Assembly (NCBI GenBank): GCA_048173955.1
Contig: DBEYOB010000191.1
Location: 1 to 40,768, forward strand
Direction of reading: 5' to 3'
Length of the DNA stretch: 40,768 nt
Origin: CAZUFB01 sp048173955
GTDB lineage: Bacteria; Actinomycetota; Coriobacteriia; Coriobacteriales; UMGS124
Shown: positions 8,925-17,646 of the stretch, in pieces
Numbering within the stretch: the first letter of the stretch is position 1
Layout of the letters: every line of letters starts with the position of its first letter
Notes under the pieces: model-generated
The model's database searches: none
What the model was told of the DNA's origin: nothing
What the model saw: only the letters and a program-made list of their open reading frames with translations
Translations under genes and position numbers: made by a program

Positions 8925-10004
8925 ATGGATTTCAACGATTCCGAAGTCGTAGCCCTGGTCGAGGGCCTGTCGAACGCCCGCGGCTGCTCGGGCTTCGAAG
9001 ACGACGTCCTCGACGTCGCCCGCACCTTCTGCGAGCCGTTCGCGACGTTCGAGACCAACTCGCTGCGCTGCGGCTTCATCGTCCCCAAGAACTTCAGCGG
9101 CACCAAGCCGGTCGTGATGCTTGACGCTCACGGCGACGAGGTCGGCCTCATGGTGAAGTCGATCCGCGACAACGGCTGCCTCACCTTCATCCAGCTCGGC
9201 CGCTTCACCAAGGGCACGCTCGGCGGCGAGCAGGTGCTCGTGCGCACCGTCGACGGCGGCTGGGTCCGCGGCGTGGTGGGCATCAAGCCCCCGCACTTCA
9301 TGAGCGCGGCCGAGAAGGCCTCGAACGCCAATCCCGAGATGACCATCGACGTGGGCGCCACCTCGAAGGAGGACGCCGTCGAGAACTTCCGCATCGGCAT
9401 CGGCGAGCCGGTGGTCCCGGCGACGCGCTTTTCGTGGGACGAGAAGAACCGCGTGATGTTCGGCAAGGCGTTCGACTGCCGCGTGGGCGTCGCCGCGATG
9501 CTGCTCGCGCTGCGCGAGCTGGCGAAGATGGACCTGCCGTTCGATGTGGTCGCCGCCATCAGCTCCCAGGAGGAGGTCGGCGAGCGCGGCGTGGCGTCGA
9601 GCGTGCGCCGCTTCGACCCGACGCTGTGCTACATGTTCGAGGGCTGCCCCGCCGACGACACCTTTGGCATCGAGGCTGACATGCAGGCACGCATCAAGCA
9701 GGGACCGATGTTCCGCTACGCCGACTGCTGCATGATCACCAACCCGCTCTACCAGCGCTTCGTGCTCGGCGTCGCCGCCGAGGAGGGCATCCCTGCCCAG
9801 GGTTCGGTGCGCGAGGGCGGCGGAACCGACGGCGGCGTGGCCCACGTCATGGCCAACGGCATCCCCTGCGTGGTTTCGGGCGTGCCGTCGCGCTACATCC
9901 ACGCCGGCTGCGCCATCGCCTCGCTCGACGACGTCGAGAACGCGGCGCGCCTGTGCGTGAGCGCGCTGTCGAAGCTCACGGTCGAGGAGGCCGCGAAGTT
10001 CTAA
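8925..10004 (+). CDS. M42-family metallo-aminopeptidase
   Basis: The product has 359 residues and belongs to the M42 (glutamyl aminopeptidase/PepA-like, tetrahedral aminopeptidase) family. The co-catalytic metal residues are visible: His69 in DAHGDEVG, Asp184 in FDCRVG, the catalytic base pair Glu216-Glu217 in SSQEEVGERG, Glu239 at the position usually held by Asp, and His326 in YIHAGC. The intervening PDZ-like insert (about 75-165) is the oligomerisation domain of the family. It is cytosolic and trims peptides from the N-terminus. The start at 8925 has an AAGGAG site. A hairpin terminator follows at 10108. Confidence 0.9.
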   Translation: MDFNDSEVVALVEGLSNARGCSGFEDDVLDVARTFCEPFATFETNSLRCGFIVPKNFSGTKPVVMLDAHGDEVGLMVKSIRDNGCLTFIQLGRFTKGTLGGEQVLVRTVDGGWVRGVVGIKPPHFMSAAEKASNANPEMTIDVGATSKEDAVENFRIGIGEPVVPATRFSWDEKNRVMFGKAFDCRVGVAAMLLALRELAKMDLPFDVVAAISSQEEVGERGVASSVRRFDPTLCYMFEGCPADDTFGIEADMQARIKQGPMFRYADCCMITNPLYQRFVLGVAAEEGIPAQGSVREGGGTDGGVAHVMANGIPCVVSGVPSRYIHAGCAIASLDDVENAARLCVSALSKLTVEEAAKF

Positions 10005-10107
10005 GCCTGCGGGCGGCGCGGGTCGCTCGGGCCCGGAAGCCGCGCGGGGTCCAGGAGTCGCAGGGTGTCCGCGCCATCTCGCAATGTAAGGATCCGTCGC
10101 GATGCGA

Positions 10108-10145
10108 AGCCCCGCGGCAGGTTCGGAAGAACCAGCCGCGGGGCT
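10108..10145 (+). terminator. Terminator after the M42 peptidase gene
   Basis: The 11-bp stem AGCCCCGCGGC pairs with GCCGCGGGGCT and is followed by a T run. It is nested inside a second pairing (GATGCGAAGC at 10101-10110 with its complement at 10153-10162), which would compete with it for three bases. Confidence 0.75.
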
Positions 10146-10290
10146 TTTGCGTGCTTCGCATCTGGGCAGAGGGGCAGCGGGGCGTGCGGGAAGGTGCAAC
10201 GGCGTGGGGGCGGTCGACCTCGGAAGACGGGAGGCGCTGCCGATTGACGGGGGCGCCGCCGGTTGATGGGATTCGCTGCCAGCTTTCGAC

Positions 10291-10488
10291 GCTATCTTGG
10301 AGCATATGCGCCCTATTCAGTAAGTCGGCTCCGCAAAAACGGTTCCGAACGCCTGCGCATACGGCCGTCCGGACGTCGGCAACTGCGCCCATCAGAGAAA
10401 ACCCCTGGTAGAAACCATATATCATTAGCGAAATACTATTAATCAATAGTATAAGTTACTGAATAGGCCGCTTTTACGGCAAGATAGC
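10291..10488. repeat. Inverted-repeat element, 33-nt arms
   Basis: The left arm is 10291-10323 and the right arm 10456-10488. The outer 9 bases (GCTATCTTG) and the inner 12 (CCTATTCAGTAA) are perfectly inverted, and the 12-nt spacer between them has 6 further matches, so 27 of 33 positions agree without gaps. The arms enclose 132 nt, including a second palindrome ATACTATT-AATC-AATAGTAT at about 10433-10452. The element is AT-richer than its surroundings. It lies between convergent genes, so it is not an ordinary promoter region. Confidence 0.6.
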
Positions 10489-10627
10489 CCTCGAACTTGA
10501 CAGCGGGGCGCCCATCGGCTCGATGCAAGACGATGGGCGCTGCAGAGTCATTCAAACAGGGCCTACTTTTATGCAGATAGCCTCGCAAGAAGCCGACTCG
10601 CCTATTCCCGCAGCACGGCAGTGCCGC

Positions 10628-11170
10628 CTAAGGCTGAGGTGCCCCGCCAAGATCGACACCATAGAGCTCCTTGTAGGTCGCACCCTCGCTGTCGAGCGTA
10701 CTTTTGAACAGCGCGACCTCGCAGACGACGTCGTCGTTGGGAAACTCGAGCGTCGGCAGGTCGCCCTTGGGAAGGCGTGCGCGACGCGCCAGGGTGATGT
10801 GGGGCCTGAACGGTTTGCGGTCGTAGTCGAGCCCGCAGGCGTCGAGCTCGCCGCGCAGGCATTCGACCAGGTCGCGCAACTCGGGGGCGAGGACGACGCC
10901 GAGCCACAGCGTCGCGTCGCTCGGCCGACCGAACCTGCCCAACCCATCGGCGCGCAGGCGCACGGGACCCAGGCCGGCACACGCCCGATCGAGCGCGACA
11001 ACGGCGTCGCGCGCTTCGGCCTCGTAGATATCGCCGAGAAACGCCAGCGTCAGATGGAGATTCTCGTGCGGCATGAAACGCCCTTCGACCGCCAGAGCCA
11101 ACCGGCGCGAGAGCGCGAACACCTCGTCGGCAAAGTGCGGTGGGAGCTTGAGAGCGATGAATGTACGCAT
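10628..11170 (-). CDS. thpR: RNA 2',3'-cyclic phosphodiesterase
   Basis: This 180-residue protein is a LigT/2H-phosphoesterase, which opens RNA 2',3'-cyclic phosphate ends. Both signature HxTx motifs are present: HLTL with His39/Thr41 and HITL with His124/Thr126. The N-terminal MRTFIALKLP and the spacing of the motifs are typical of the family. The length is normal. An AGGAG-type site (GGAGGCTCCGCC) precedes the ATG. It is cytosolic and monocistronic. Its biological role in bacteria is poorly defined; the annotation is of fold and probable chemistry. Confidence 0.9.
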   Translation of the reverse strand: MRTFIALKLPPHFADEVFALSRRLALAVEGRFMPHENLHLTLAFLGDIYEAEARDAVVALDRACAGLGPVRLRADGLGRFGRPSDATLWLGVVLAPELRDLVECLRGELDACGLDYDRKPFRPHITLARRARLPKGDLPTLEFPNDDVVCEVALFKSTLDSEGATYKELYGVDLGGAPQP

Positions 11171-11421
11171 GGCGGAGCCTCCTGGAGGGTAAGGGGCACA
11201 TGGGTGGAGACAATTCGGGCTGCAGGCGCCATCTGCTATGCGATGCTGGGTATTTCAGCGCGTCCACAATCTGACTGTACCCAATGGGGACCGCATGGGC
11301 AAATTGTTTATCGGCACGTTTGCAGGGCGTTCATTTTAGAGTTACGCGAAAGGGCAGTTCCATCCCACAGAAACAAGACGCCCCGCACCCCAAGCAACCC
11401 CCGAGAAACGCCAAAATCCGA

Positions 11422-11450
11422 GCGGGGCCGGACGTTGTGCCCGGCCCCGC
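11422..11450 (-). terminator. Terminator after the truncated flavoprotein gene
   Basis: A perfect 10-bp GC stem (GCGGGGCCGG and its complement) has a 9-nt loop. On the minus strand it leads to TCGGATTTT. The rest of 11171-11523 shows nothing I can identify. Confidence 0.6.
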
Positions 11451-11523
11451 CCCCTCAGGCTCTAAATGCCCCAGCGGGGGCACCGCCCTGCGATTCCCAC
11501 AACATGCAACGGCGTCGCCAAGG

Positions 11524-12726
11524 CTACAGCGTCGCCAGCAGAGCCTCCGCCGCCATGAAGCCGCCGACGAATGACTGGCCCACGTCGCCGTATATGCCGC
11601 CGAACGGACGGCCCGACGCATTGTTCTCGCCGTTGGCGCCGCCGGCGGTGTGCCATCCCGCATACAGGCCCGGAATCACGGCACCCTCGGTGTCGATCAC
11701 CTGCATATCCTTGTTGATGCGCACGCCGCACTTCGTCGTGAAGATGTGCCCGCCGATCTTCGCGCCGTAGTACGGGGGCTCGTCGATGGCAATGAGCCCC
11801 GAGGGGTCGTACTTATAGTCGTCGACGTAGTCCTCCCCCGCCGCGCAGGCGTCGTTCCACTTCTGGACCTCCTCGACGAGCAGGCCCTCGCGCAGGCCGA
11901 GCGCGGCCTCGAGCTCCTCAATGGTGTCGCAGCGCTTGATGGCGCCGGCGTCCACCATCAGCTGGAACCCGGTGCGCCAGTCGCGCTGGTAGTCGGGCAC
12001 GCGCGCGATCAGCGGGTCGTCGTCCGGGATGACTTTCGCCACGCGGCACACGGTCTGGCCGAAGTAGTTCTCGCTCACCAGCTCCTCGTACTTCGAGTCG
12101 AAGCAGACGTACACGCCGCCGCCCGGCTGGGTCGACTCGGTGGAACCCTGGTCGGTCAGGCCCGTGCAGACCTCGGAGTCGACGTAGGAATAGGGGTACG
12201 CACTGCCGGTCGAGGAGAAGTAGGGCACGCGCTGGCCCATCTGGTTGATGCGCAGCCACGGCTGGCGCACCGCCTGGTTCCCGTCCTTGTTGAGATGAAC
12301 CTCGAGCTCCGTCTCGAACTCGTCGTAGTCGCGCCACCACACGCCGCCGTCGTAGGTCGCCATGGAGTTGTAGCCCATCATGTCGGCGCCGACGCCCTGG
12401 GCCATGCGGATGGCCTCGCCGTAGTTGTAGACCGGCGACGCACAGTTGGCGATGCCGTCGGCGATGTACGGCGCGTACTTCTTGAGCATGGCGCGGTTCA
12501 TCTCGAAGCCGGCCGCCATGAGGAACACCGCCTTGGTGCCGCGGTAGTACACCTGGCCGTCGGGCCCTTCGGCGCAGACGCCCACAACCGTGCCGCCGTC
12601 GACCACGAGGTTCGTCGCCGCGGTGCTCGTGTGAATCTGCACGCCACGCTCGGTCGCCATCTCGGTGATCTGGTCCATAAGGTGGTTGTTGATGTTGATC
12701 GAGTTGTACTTGGCCGTATAGCGGTC
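11524..12726 (-). pseudogene. FAD-dependent fumarate-reductase-like flavoprotein, 5' end missing
   Basis: About 400 codons are open, ending in the typical family C-terminus (GLYAGWHTAGG, then GGIYGDVGQSFVGGFMAAE). The middle includes the segment that caps and binds substrate. The Tat signal and the GxGxxG FAD motif, roughly the first 120-150 residues of the family, are absent. Upstream of the first internal ATG (12678) the frame stays family-like for 16 codons and then meets TAG at 12729-12727, inside an 18-nt palindrome. Beyond that lies the LysR promoter, not the missing coding sequence. Without the Rossmann half the product should be inactive. The likely cause is a deletion or rearrangement that joined the gene to the LysR promoter region. 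Confidence 0.8.
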
Positions 12727-12743
12727 CTAGGTAACTACCTAGG
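12726..12743. promoter_or_regulatory. Palindrome at the LysR promoter and flavoprotein breakpoint
   Basis: CCTAGGTA-AC-TACCTAGG has eight paired bases per arm. It ends 22 nt before a TATAAC box at 12766-12771 and so covers the -35 region of the LysR gene, a usual place for autoregulation. It also marks exactly where the flavoprotein reading frame stops. Confidence 0.45.
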
Positions 12744-12804
12744 TCAGAGCCGTTCGCGGGCGTGGTATAACTAAGCAGGCGGCAGAGACCCGTTGGGAGT
12801 GGCG

Positions 12805-13725
12805 ATGAACTTCAACCAGCTCGAGGCGGTGCTTGCGGTTGCGGACGCGGGGAGCTTCATGCAGGCGGCCCGCAGGATGGGTGTGACGCCGCAGTCCGTC
12901 ATGCAGCAGGTCGGCGCCGTCGAGCGGGAGCTGGGCTTCGAGGTGTTCAGGCGCAGCAGCAGGGGCGCGGCACCGACCGACGCGGGGGCGGCGTTCTGCG
13001 CCGGGGCACGGGACGTGGTCGAGCTGCACCGGCGAACCGTTAAGCAGGCCCAGTCGATAGCGAACCGGTCGCGCAGCCTGCGCGTCGGCATACCCTCGGG
13101 GGTGACGCCGACGTTCCTTTTGAGCGTGTGCGCCGCCTTCGCCGCGGCGCACCCCGAGGCGACGATCACGCACGTGTCCCACAAGCCGTCCGAGATGGCC
13201 GACGCGCTTACGCGCGGCGAAATCGACCTGTGCATGGAGGTCGGGTCCGAGGAAACCGCGACGCCCAACTCGTCGAAGCTGTTCGACGTCCTGCTGTACT
13301 GCGTCGTCTCCCACCGCCATCCCCTGGCCTCGTGCACGAGCGTCGCCCCCGAGCAGCTCGCAGGCGTCCCGCTGGCCGTGTGGGAGGCGGCCGGACGATA
13401 CCGCTCCCTGTTCCGCCGCTTCGACACGCCCTCCGTCGTCGACCTGCACCGTGACATCGGGGCAGCCCTGTCGCTGTGCATCAACGGCGGCATCCTCGTC
13501 ACGAGCATGCCCGCGGTGCAGCTGCTCAAGAACACCCTGGCCGCCATACCGCTCGACTGCGACACCGGCATCCACTACTCGGTCAGCTGCCGCGACCTGG
13601 GCGAACCGCTGATAGCCGACTTCGTCCGCATCGCGCGCAAGCTCGGGACCTCGAAGGACAACACGTGGTTCCGCCAGCACGAGGAGCTGATGGCGGAGAT
13701 GGAGGCGAGGAGGAATTCCTGCTAG
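12805..13725 (+). CDS. LysR-family transcriptional regulator
   Basis: The product has 306 residues when started at the ATG at 12805, which is preceded by GGGAG; an upstream in-frame TTG at 12793 is less likely. The N-terminal winged helix is clear (FNQLEAVLAVADAGSFMQAARRMGVTPQSVMQQVGAVERELG written across residues 3-45). The rest is a LysR effector-binding domain. Its placement divergent from the truncated flavoprotein gene suggests it once regulated that gene; the effector was probably the flavoprotein's substrate or product. Its stop codon TAG lies within a CTAG that appears to be the duplicated target of the IS element immediately downstream. The coding sequence itself looks intact. Confidence 0.88.
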   Translation: MNFNQLEAVLAVADAGSFMQAARRMGVTPQSVMQQVGAVERELGFEVFRRSSRGAAPTDAGAAFCAGARDVVELHRRTVKQAQSIANRSRSLRVGIPSGVTPTFLLSVCAAFAAAHPEATITHVSHKPSEMADALTRGEIDLCMEVGSEETATPNSSKLFDVLLYCVVSHRHPLASCTSVAPEQLAGVPLAVWEAAGRYRSLFRRFDTPSVVDLHRDIGAALSLCINGGILVTSMPAVQLLKNTLAAIPLDCDTGIHYSVSCRDLGEPLIADFVRIARKLGTSKDNTWFRQHEELMAEMEARRNSC

Positions 13726-14473
13726 GCACTGTCGTCACGAGATATGGTATAACCGAGGAGACATAAACCAAGAAAGAAAGGTCCGCCTTGGAAGACGCCT
13801 CCTACCACCGCCACGACATCGAGGACCGCTCCCGGGACCTGATAAAGGACCTGCTCCCGGGCCAGAGGGGCCAGTGGGGAGGCGTCGCCGAGGACAACAG
13901 GCGCTTCATAGACGCCGTGTTCTGGGTCCTCGGGACGGGCGCCCCCTGGCGCGACCTGCCCCCGGACTGCGGCGGCCGGAAGAACGCCCACCGCAGGTTC
14001 TGCCGCCGGCGGGACAAGGGGGTGTGGGAGCGGCTGCCGGAGGCGGTGGTGGACGACCCGGACTTCGAGCGGCCCATGGTCGGCTCGGCCTGCGTCAAGG
14101 CCCGCCGCGTCGCGGCGGGCGCCGTCGGGGGCGCCGAGGCGGTCGGGCGCGCAAGGGGGGGGCCAACACCGAGGTACGCCTGGCCGTGGATGCGCATGGT
14201 ATGCCGGTCGGATTCTCTGTCGCGGCTGGTGCCGAGGCGGATTGCCGGCATCTGCCGGAGCTCGTAGCGGAGCTGCCGGCAAAGCTCGTCCCGGCCGACC
14301 GCGCCTGCGACGGGCGCATATGCAAGCTGCGCCGCCTCGCGGGGAACGCTTTCGAGAAGGTCAGGAGGCGGCGGGGCCTGGCCACGCGCTGCTGCAAGAG
14401 GGCCTCCTCGTTCGAGGCCGCCTTCCAGATCCGCCGCCTTACACTTTGGCTACACATCTTGTGACGACACGCC
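13726..14473 (+). mobile_element. IS5-family insertion sequence, internally deleted
   Basis: The element is bounded by imperfect inverted ends: the shared core TGTCGTCAC-R-AGAT-R-TG is at 13730-13746 on the left and inverted at 14453-14469 on the right. CTAG occurs directly outside both ends (13722-13725 and 14474-14477), which fits a 4-bp target duplication of the YTAR type known for part of the IS5 family. At about 750 bp it is shorter than the roughly 850-900 bp usual for IS5/IS427-type elements, matching an internal loss in the transposase. Exact ends are uncertain by a few bases because G and C flank the CTAG copies symmetrically. Confidence 0.75.
13788..14464 (+). pseudogene. IS5-family transposase, frameshifted and internally deleted
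   Basis: The first part (TTG start at 13788 after AAAGG) encodes the family's N-terminal helix-turn-helix region, with DRRFIDAVFWVLGTGAPWRDLPP-like residues. The reading frame then shifts by -1 at a G8 run (14155-14162), where IS5-type elements often use programmed frameshifting. The second frame continues with AVDAHGMPVGF, a shortened DRACD region, and the C-terminal NAFEKVRRRRGLATRCCKR block ending in the right inverted repeat. About 45 residues are missing between DRACDGRI and CKLRRLAGN compared with full-length relatives. The first catalytic Asp of the family's DS-x-VKAH motif is Gly here (GSACVKA). The transposase should be dead. Confidence 0.8.
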
Positions 14474-14478
14474 CTAGC

Positions 14479-15238
14479 TTTTCCCAGCGACTTTTCCGCA
14501 GCATCTGCTTTTAACATCACCTTGGTCCCGAAAATCAACGCTACGCCCCTCTTGGACCGCCTTCACCATCTGCCTCTTTCACGGCAGGCCATGGTTAACA
14601 GAACTTCTCCGCTTCAAGGAGACACCCGAACCCCATCCCGACCCGCCACTCCCCTACCCCTCCACCCGCTCGCGCACCACGGCCGCACTCTGCCCGCAGA
14701 ACGCAATCCCATAACGCGGGCGCTCGCCTGCGGCGTCATGGTGCAACGTCGTTCGAAGGATCCTGGGTGTCCTCGGTCGTCAGGTAGCCAGTGTTGCGGA
14801 GCAGAATGGGCATCCTGCCCGCTCCGCAAAGAAAGGCCTGGCCGGGGCCCGGCACGTATGCAACCTGCTCGTCCCCAACTGCCCGGCCTTGCCTTGCAGC
14901 AGGGAGCGTCCGTTCGGTGAAAAAACGCGCGTCGCGAACGATGGGCGGAGCGTTCGAAGGGCGGTCGGGAGAAACAACGGAAAGATAGCTTTCCGATTTA
15001 GCAGTCGAAGCTTCCATCGTTCACACCGACCGCTGTACGCACCGTCGTTGCATCGTTCGCAACGCGCTAATTTTCACCGGGTTCGCCATCGCCGATGCAC
15101 GGGCATCGCACGGGCAGCAGAAACGGCCTGATGCGACCGGTTTGCCGACCACTGCGCCGTGTTCGAGCAAGGGTGCGGGCTATCGCCGAGCACCCGGATG
15201 GTGCAGAAAGGTGCCGTTGAAAGACGCCGCACGAAAAA
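14479..15238. other. Intergenic region without a recognisable gene
   Basis: About 760 nt between the IS element and the terminator of the phosphatase gene. I find no frame with a ribosome site or a family resemblance on either strand. It may hold degraded remnants from the rearrangement around the IS element, but none is identifiable. Confidence 0.4.
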
Positions 15239-15260
15239 GCCCCCGGCGCGTGCCGGGGGC
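15239..15260 (-). terminator. Terminator after the secreted phosphatase gene
   Basis: A perfect 9-bp stem GCCCCCGGC with a 4-nt loop is followed on the minus strand by TTTTT (15238-15234). Confidence 0.85.
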
Positions 15261-15290
15261 CAGAAGCGGGCACTCGTTCTGCCGGAGCCG

Positions 15291-16385
15291 TTAGTTCTCC
15301 AGATACATCTCCTGAAGCTGGGCAATCTCCTCGTCGGTTAGACCAATCTGGTTATGCAGGTACTCGTCCATGGAGCCGTACTCCTCGTCGATGAAGTCGA
15401 GGGCCTTGGCCATGTAGTCGCGGTTCACGCCGGTGAGGGTGGCCACGGCCTCGACCTGGTCCTCGTCGTAGCCGGCCTCCTCGGCGGCGGCGGTCATCTG
15501 ATCGATCTGGTCGGCGACGAACTCGTTTGTCAGGGCGAAGTCGTCAAGCGCGGTCTCACGGTCGACGCCCAGGGCCGAAAGCACCAGCACCGCCGCAAAG
15601 CCGGCGCGGTCCTTACCGCCGGTGCAGTGCCAAAGGACGGCCTTCCCGTCCTCGTTGTTGAGCAGCACGTCAAAGAACGCACGATAGCCCTGCTGGTAGT
15701 GCTCGTTGCCGACCATCGTGACATACATGTCGGACAGATCGGCGGACTCGGCGTAGCCGACGAGCATGGCAAGCATGTCCTCGCCGCCCGCCGTGGCGGC
15801 AGCGCCCGCGAGCGCGGCGCCGGTGTCGTCGGTGCTGGAATCATCGGCGCTGGAGTCGTCAGTGCCGGCGTCAGCCGATTCGCCATCGGTGGACGCGGCC
15901 TCGTCGTTCTCGGATGCGGATTCGTCGGAAGCCTCGTCGTCAGAGCTCTCCTCCAGCACGGAGCACCAGATATTCTCGACGCCGTCGATCTCGGGGTCGG
16001 GCGCCGAGGCGATCTCGGAGGAGGTGCGGAAGTCCACGACATAGCCCAGGTTGTACTCGTTTACAAGCCTGTCGATGTCGGCTTCGGTCGCGCCGGAGAG
16101 CGCACCGGTGCGCAGCAGCACGCCGTCCTTGACGGTGCGCCCGTCCTCGGTGGTATAGCCCCCGAGCTGGCGGGCGTTGCTCACGCCCTCAAGGCCAATG
16201 GTCTGCGCCTCGAGGGTCCCGGCCTCTTCGATCGCGTCGGCTTCTTCAGCGGGCTGCTCGGCAGCGGCCTCGTCGGCCGCAGTCTCGGTCGCAAGCGCCG
16301 GGCTTGCCGCAAAAGCGGCTCCACAAGCAAGGCCAGCGGCAACGAGGGCAGATGCGATTCCGGCAGAAATACGGTACTTGACCAT
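15291..16385 (-). CDS. Secreted tyrosine/dual-specificity phosphatase-like protein
   Basis: The product has 364 residues with a Sec-type signal peptide (about 1-32, ending ASPALA). It belongs to the bacterial tyrosine phosphatase type 3 family. The conserved entry motif SNARQLGGY is at 69-77, RTGALS follows, and the P-loop is WHCTGGKDRAG with nucleophile Cys254 and Arg260. Between them an acidic Ser/Asp-rich insert (about 146-189) replaces a short loop of usual members and is probably flexible. Relatives dephosphorylate phosphotyrosine proteins or phosphoinositides; the target is unknown. Export of such an enzyme suggests an extracellular or cell-surface substrate, possibly host-derived. AAGGAG precedes the ATG. 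A terminator follows closely. Confidence 0.85.
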   Translation of the reverse strand: MVKYRISAGIASALVAAGLACGAAFAASPALATETAADEAAAEQPAEEADAIEEAGTLEAQTIGLEGVSNARQLGGYTTEDGRTVKDGVLLRTGALSGATEADIDRLVNEYNLGYVVDFRTSSEIASAPDPEIDGVENIWCSVLEESSDDEASDESASENDEAASTDGESADAGTDDSSADDSSTDDTGAALAGAAATAGGEDMLAMLVGYAESADLSDMYVTMVGNEHYQQGYRAFFDVLLNNEDGKAVLWHCTGGKDRAGFAAVLVLSALGVDRETALDDFALTNEFVADQIDQMTAAAEEAGYDEDQVEAVATLTGVNRDYMAKALDFIDEEYGSMDEYLHNQIGLTDEEIAQLQEMYLEN

Positions 16386-16635
16386 GCGTGCTCCTTCAGC
16401 AAGATGTTTTGGTGCGGCCGCGCAACGGGAAGGTCGGCGGCGACCCACCTGGGGCCCGTCCGACCCACCCGCCTCGGCACAGTACGCGCCACACCTTACC
16501 GCGCCTCTAAAAGCCAATCGGCATGCGCATGTCTTGCTTTTGTAAGCGCCTCGAGCGCAGTGCGTTCCATGAAGAATGGCGGCAGGGGGCGCATATCGTA
16601 ACCGAGGGCATTTGAGGACAAGTTCTTGAAGTTGA

Positions 16636-16815
16636 TATAGTTCGCTCTCGTTTCGCCTGCGCGAAGACAGAATTGCCCGACACTTCACGCCGCGGGTGCG
16701 CATGCCCATATCGCTGGTATATAGAACGCGCGGAAACGATGGCATCGACGACGGAAACAGCTTGGCGCTCAAGGCGTTCGTTGACTTCCTGCGACAGAAG
16801 GAAGAAAGCGCATAG
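16636..16815 (+). pseudogene. LysR-type regulator C-terminal fragment
   Basis: A 59-codon open stretch ends at TAG 16813-16815 and reads like the last part of a LysR effector domain: VRMPISLVYRT, then SLALKAFVDFLRQKEESA. It has no start, no upstream winged helix, and a TGA directly before it. It sits in the 788-nt gap between the phosphatase and the small unknown gene. The rest of this gap shows only a terminator at its right end. The resemblance is by eye and short, so this is tentative. Confidence 0.4.
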
Positions 16816-17072
16816 GTAGATGGGATGGGCACCGCTACCTTACCCTGAAAGCAAGCACGGCCGGGCGCGCCCTGACGTTGTTCTAGATGCGCCCCATCTC
16901 CGTTGCATGTGCCCGCTGCCAGTTTTCGGCTAGCCCCGCCCGAATCCGCTCCGCAGCCCCTAACACCCGAGATCATATACATTTAGCGATATTGTCTATG
17001 CAGTAATTCGAAATACCGCGCCGCCCGCAACGCGCCAGTTCTGGAGATGCAGGTTCACGACGCTACAGAAAA

Positions 17073-17108
17073 TCGCCCGCGGCCTCGCCTTCACAAGGCC
17101 TCGGGCGA
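17073..17108 (-). terminator. Terminator after the 83-residue gene
   Basis: The interrupted stem TCGCCCG-x-GGCCT pairs with its complement around a 10-nt loop. On the minus strand it is followed by TTTTC. Confidence 0.65.
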
Positions 17109-17173
17109 CTTGAGATTTGAGTTTGAGATTGGGAGACTCAACCCACCTGACGCGTGGGCCGCTCGCCGCTTCG

Positions 17174-17425
17174 CTACGCCACCGTGAGCCACGGCTTGCT
17201 GCCCACCGCCATGAACGAGGACGAGTGGACGTCGCGGTTCATGATGCGCGCCACGAGGCGGCGGAGGAACTCGCGGGGGTCGCCCAGGAAGCGCGTGAGC
17301 TTCTCGTCGTTGTGCTCGATGCCCTCCTGCATGGTGGCAACCTCGCGCAGCGAGGTCTCGCCGGCGCAGATGCCGAGGTTCTGGGGGATGCTCACCGAGG
17401 TGATCCCAAGATCGAACGTGGTCAT
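17174..17425 (-). CDS. Small hypothetical protein, 83 residues
   Basis: I do not recognise a family. The gene is supported by a good AGGAG site 7 nt before the ATG and a terminator shortly after its end. The sequence has no signal peptide or membrane segment. The middle (about 25-65) is likely helical and charged (LREVATMQEGIEHNDEKL, then REFLRRLVARIMNR). Longer frames exist on the opposite strand at the same place but lack ribosome sites. Confidence 0.6.
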   Translation of the reverse strand: MTTFDLGITSVSIPQNLGICAGETSLREVATMQEGIEHNDEKLTRFLGDPREFLRRLVARIMNRDVHSSSFMAVGSKPWLTVA

Positions 17426-17646
17426 TGTTTGCTCCTGTCTACAGCGTTTCTGTTCCGTTTTTCACCGCGAACTTTACCCCATTTACGGACGAAATAAAGC
17501 CGTTCACAGAAAGCAAAGAGCAATATGGCCGAATTGTGCTACACGCATGACGGATTCATGACAAACGGCTCTGACCGCGCTTTCAACGCATAGGCGGGGC
17601 ATCGCGAGATGCCGCGGCGCCCCGCCCGATGCCCCCGAACGCCAAG

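Noticed and set aside
12719..12736. Resemblance of the GCGGTCCTAGGTA stretch to the 23S rRNA/I-CeuI site
   Set aside because: Only a short match with a missing base; no rRNA sequence surrounds it.
14522..14920. 132-codon open frame after the IS element
   Set aside because: No ribosome site, Pro/Arg/His-rich composition and no family resemblance.
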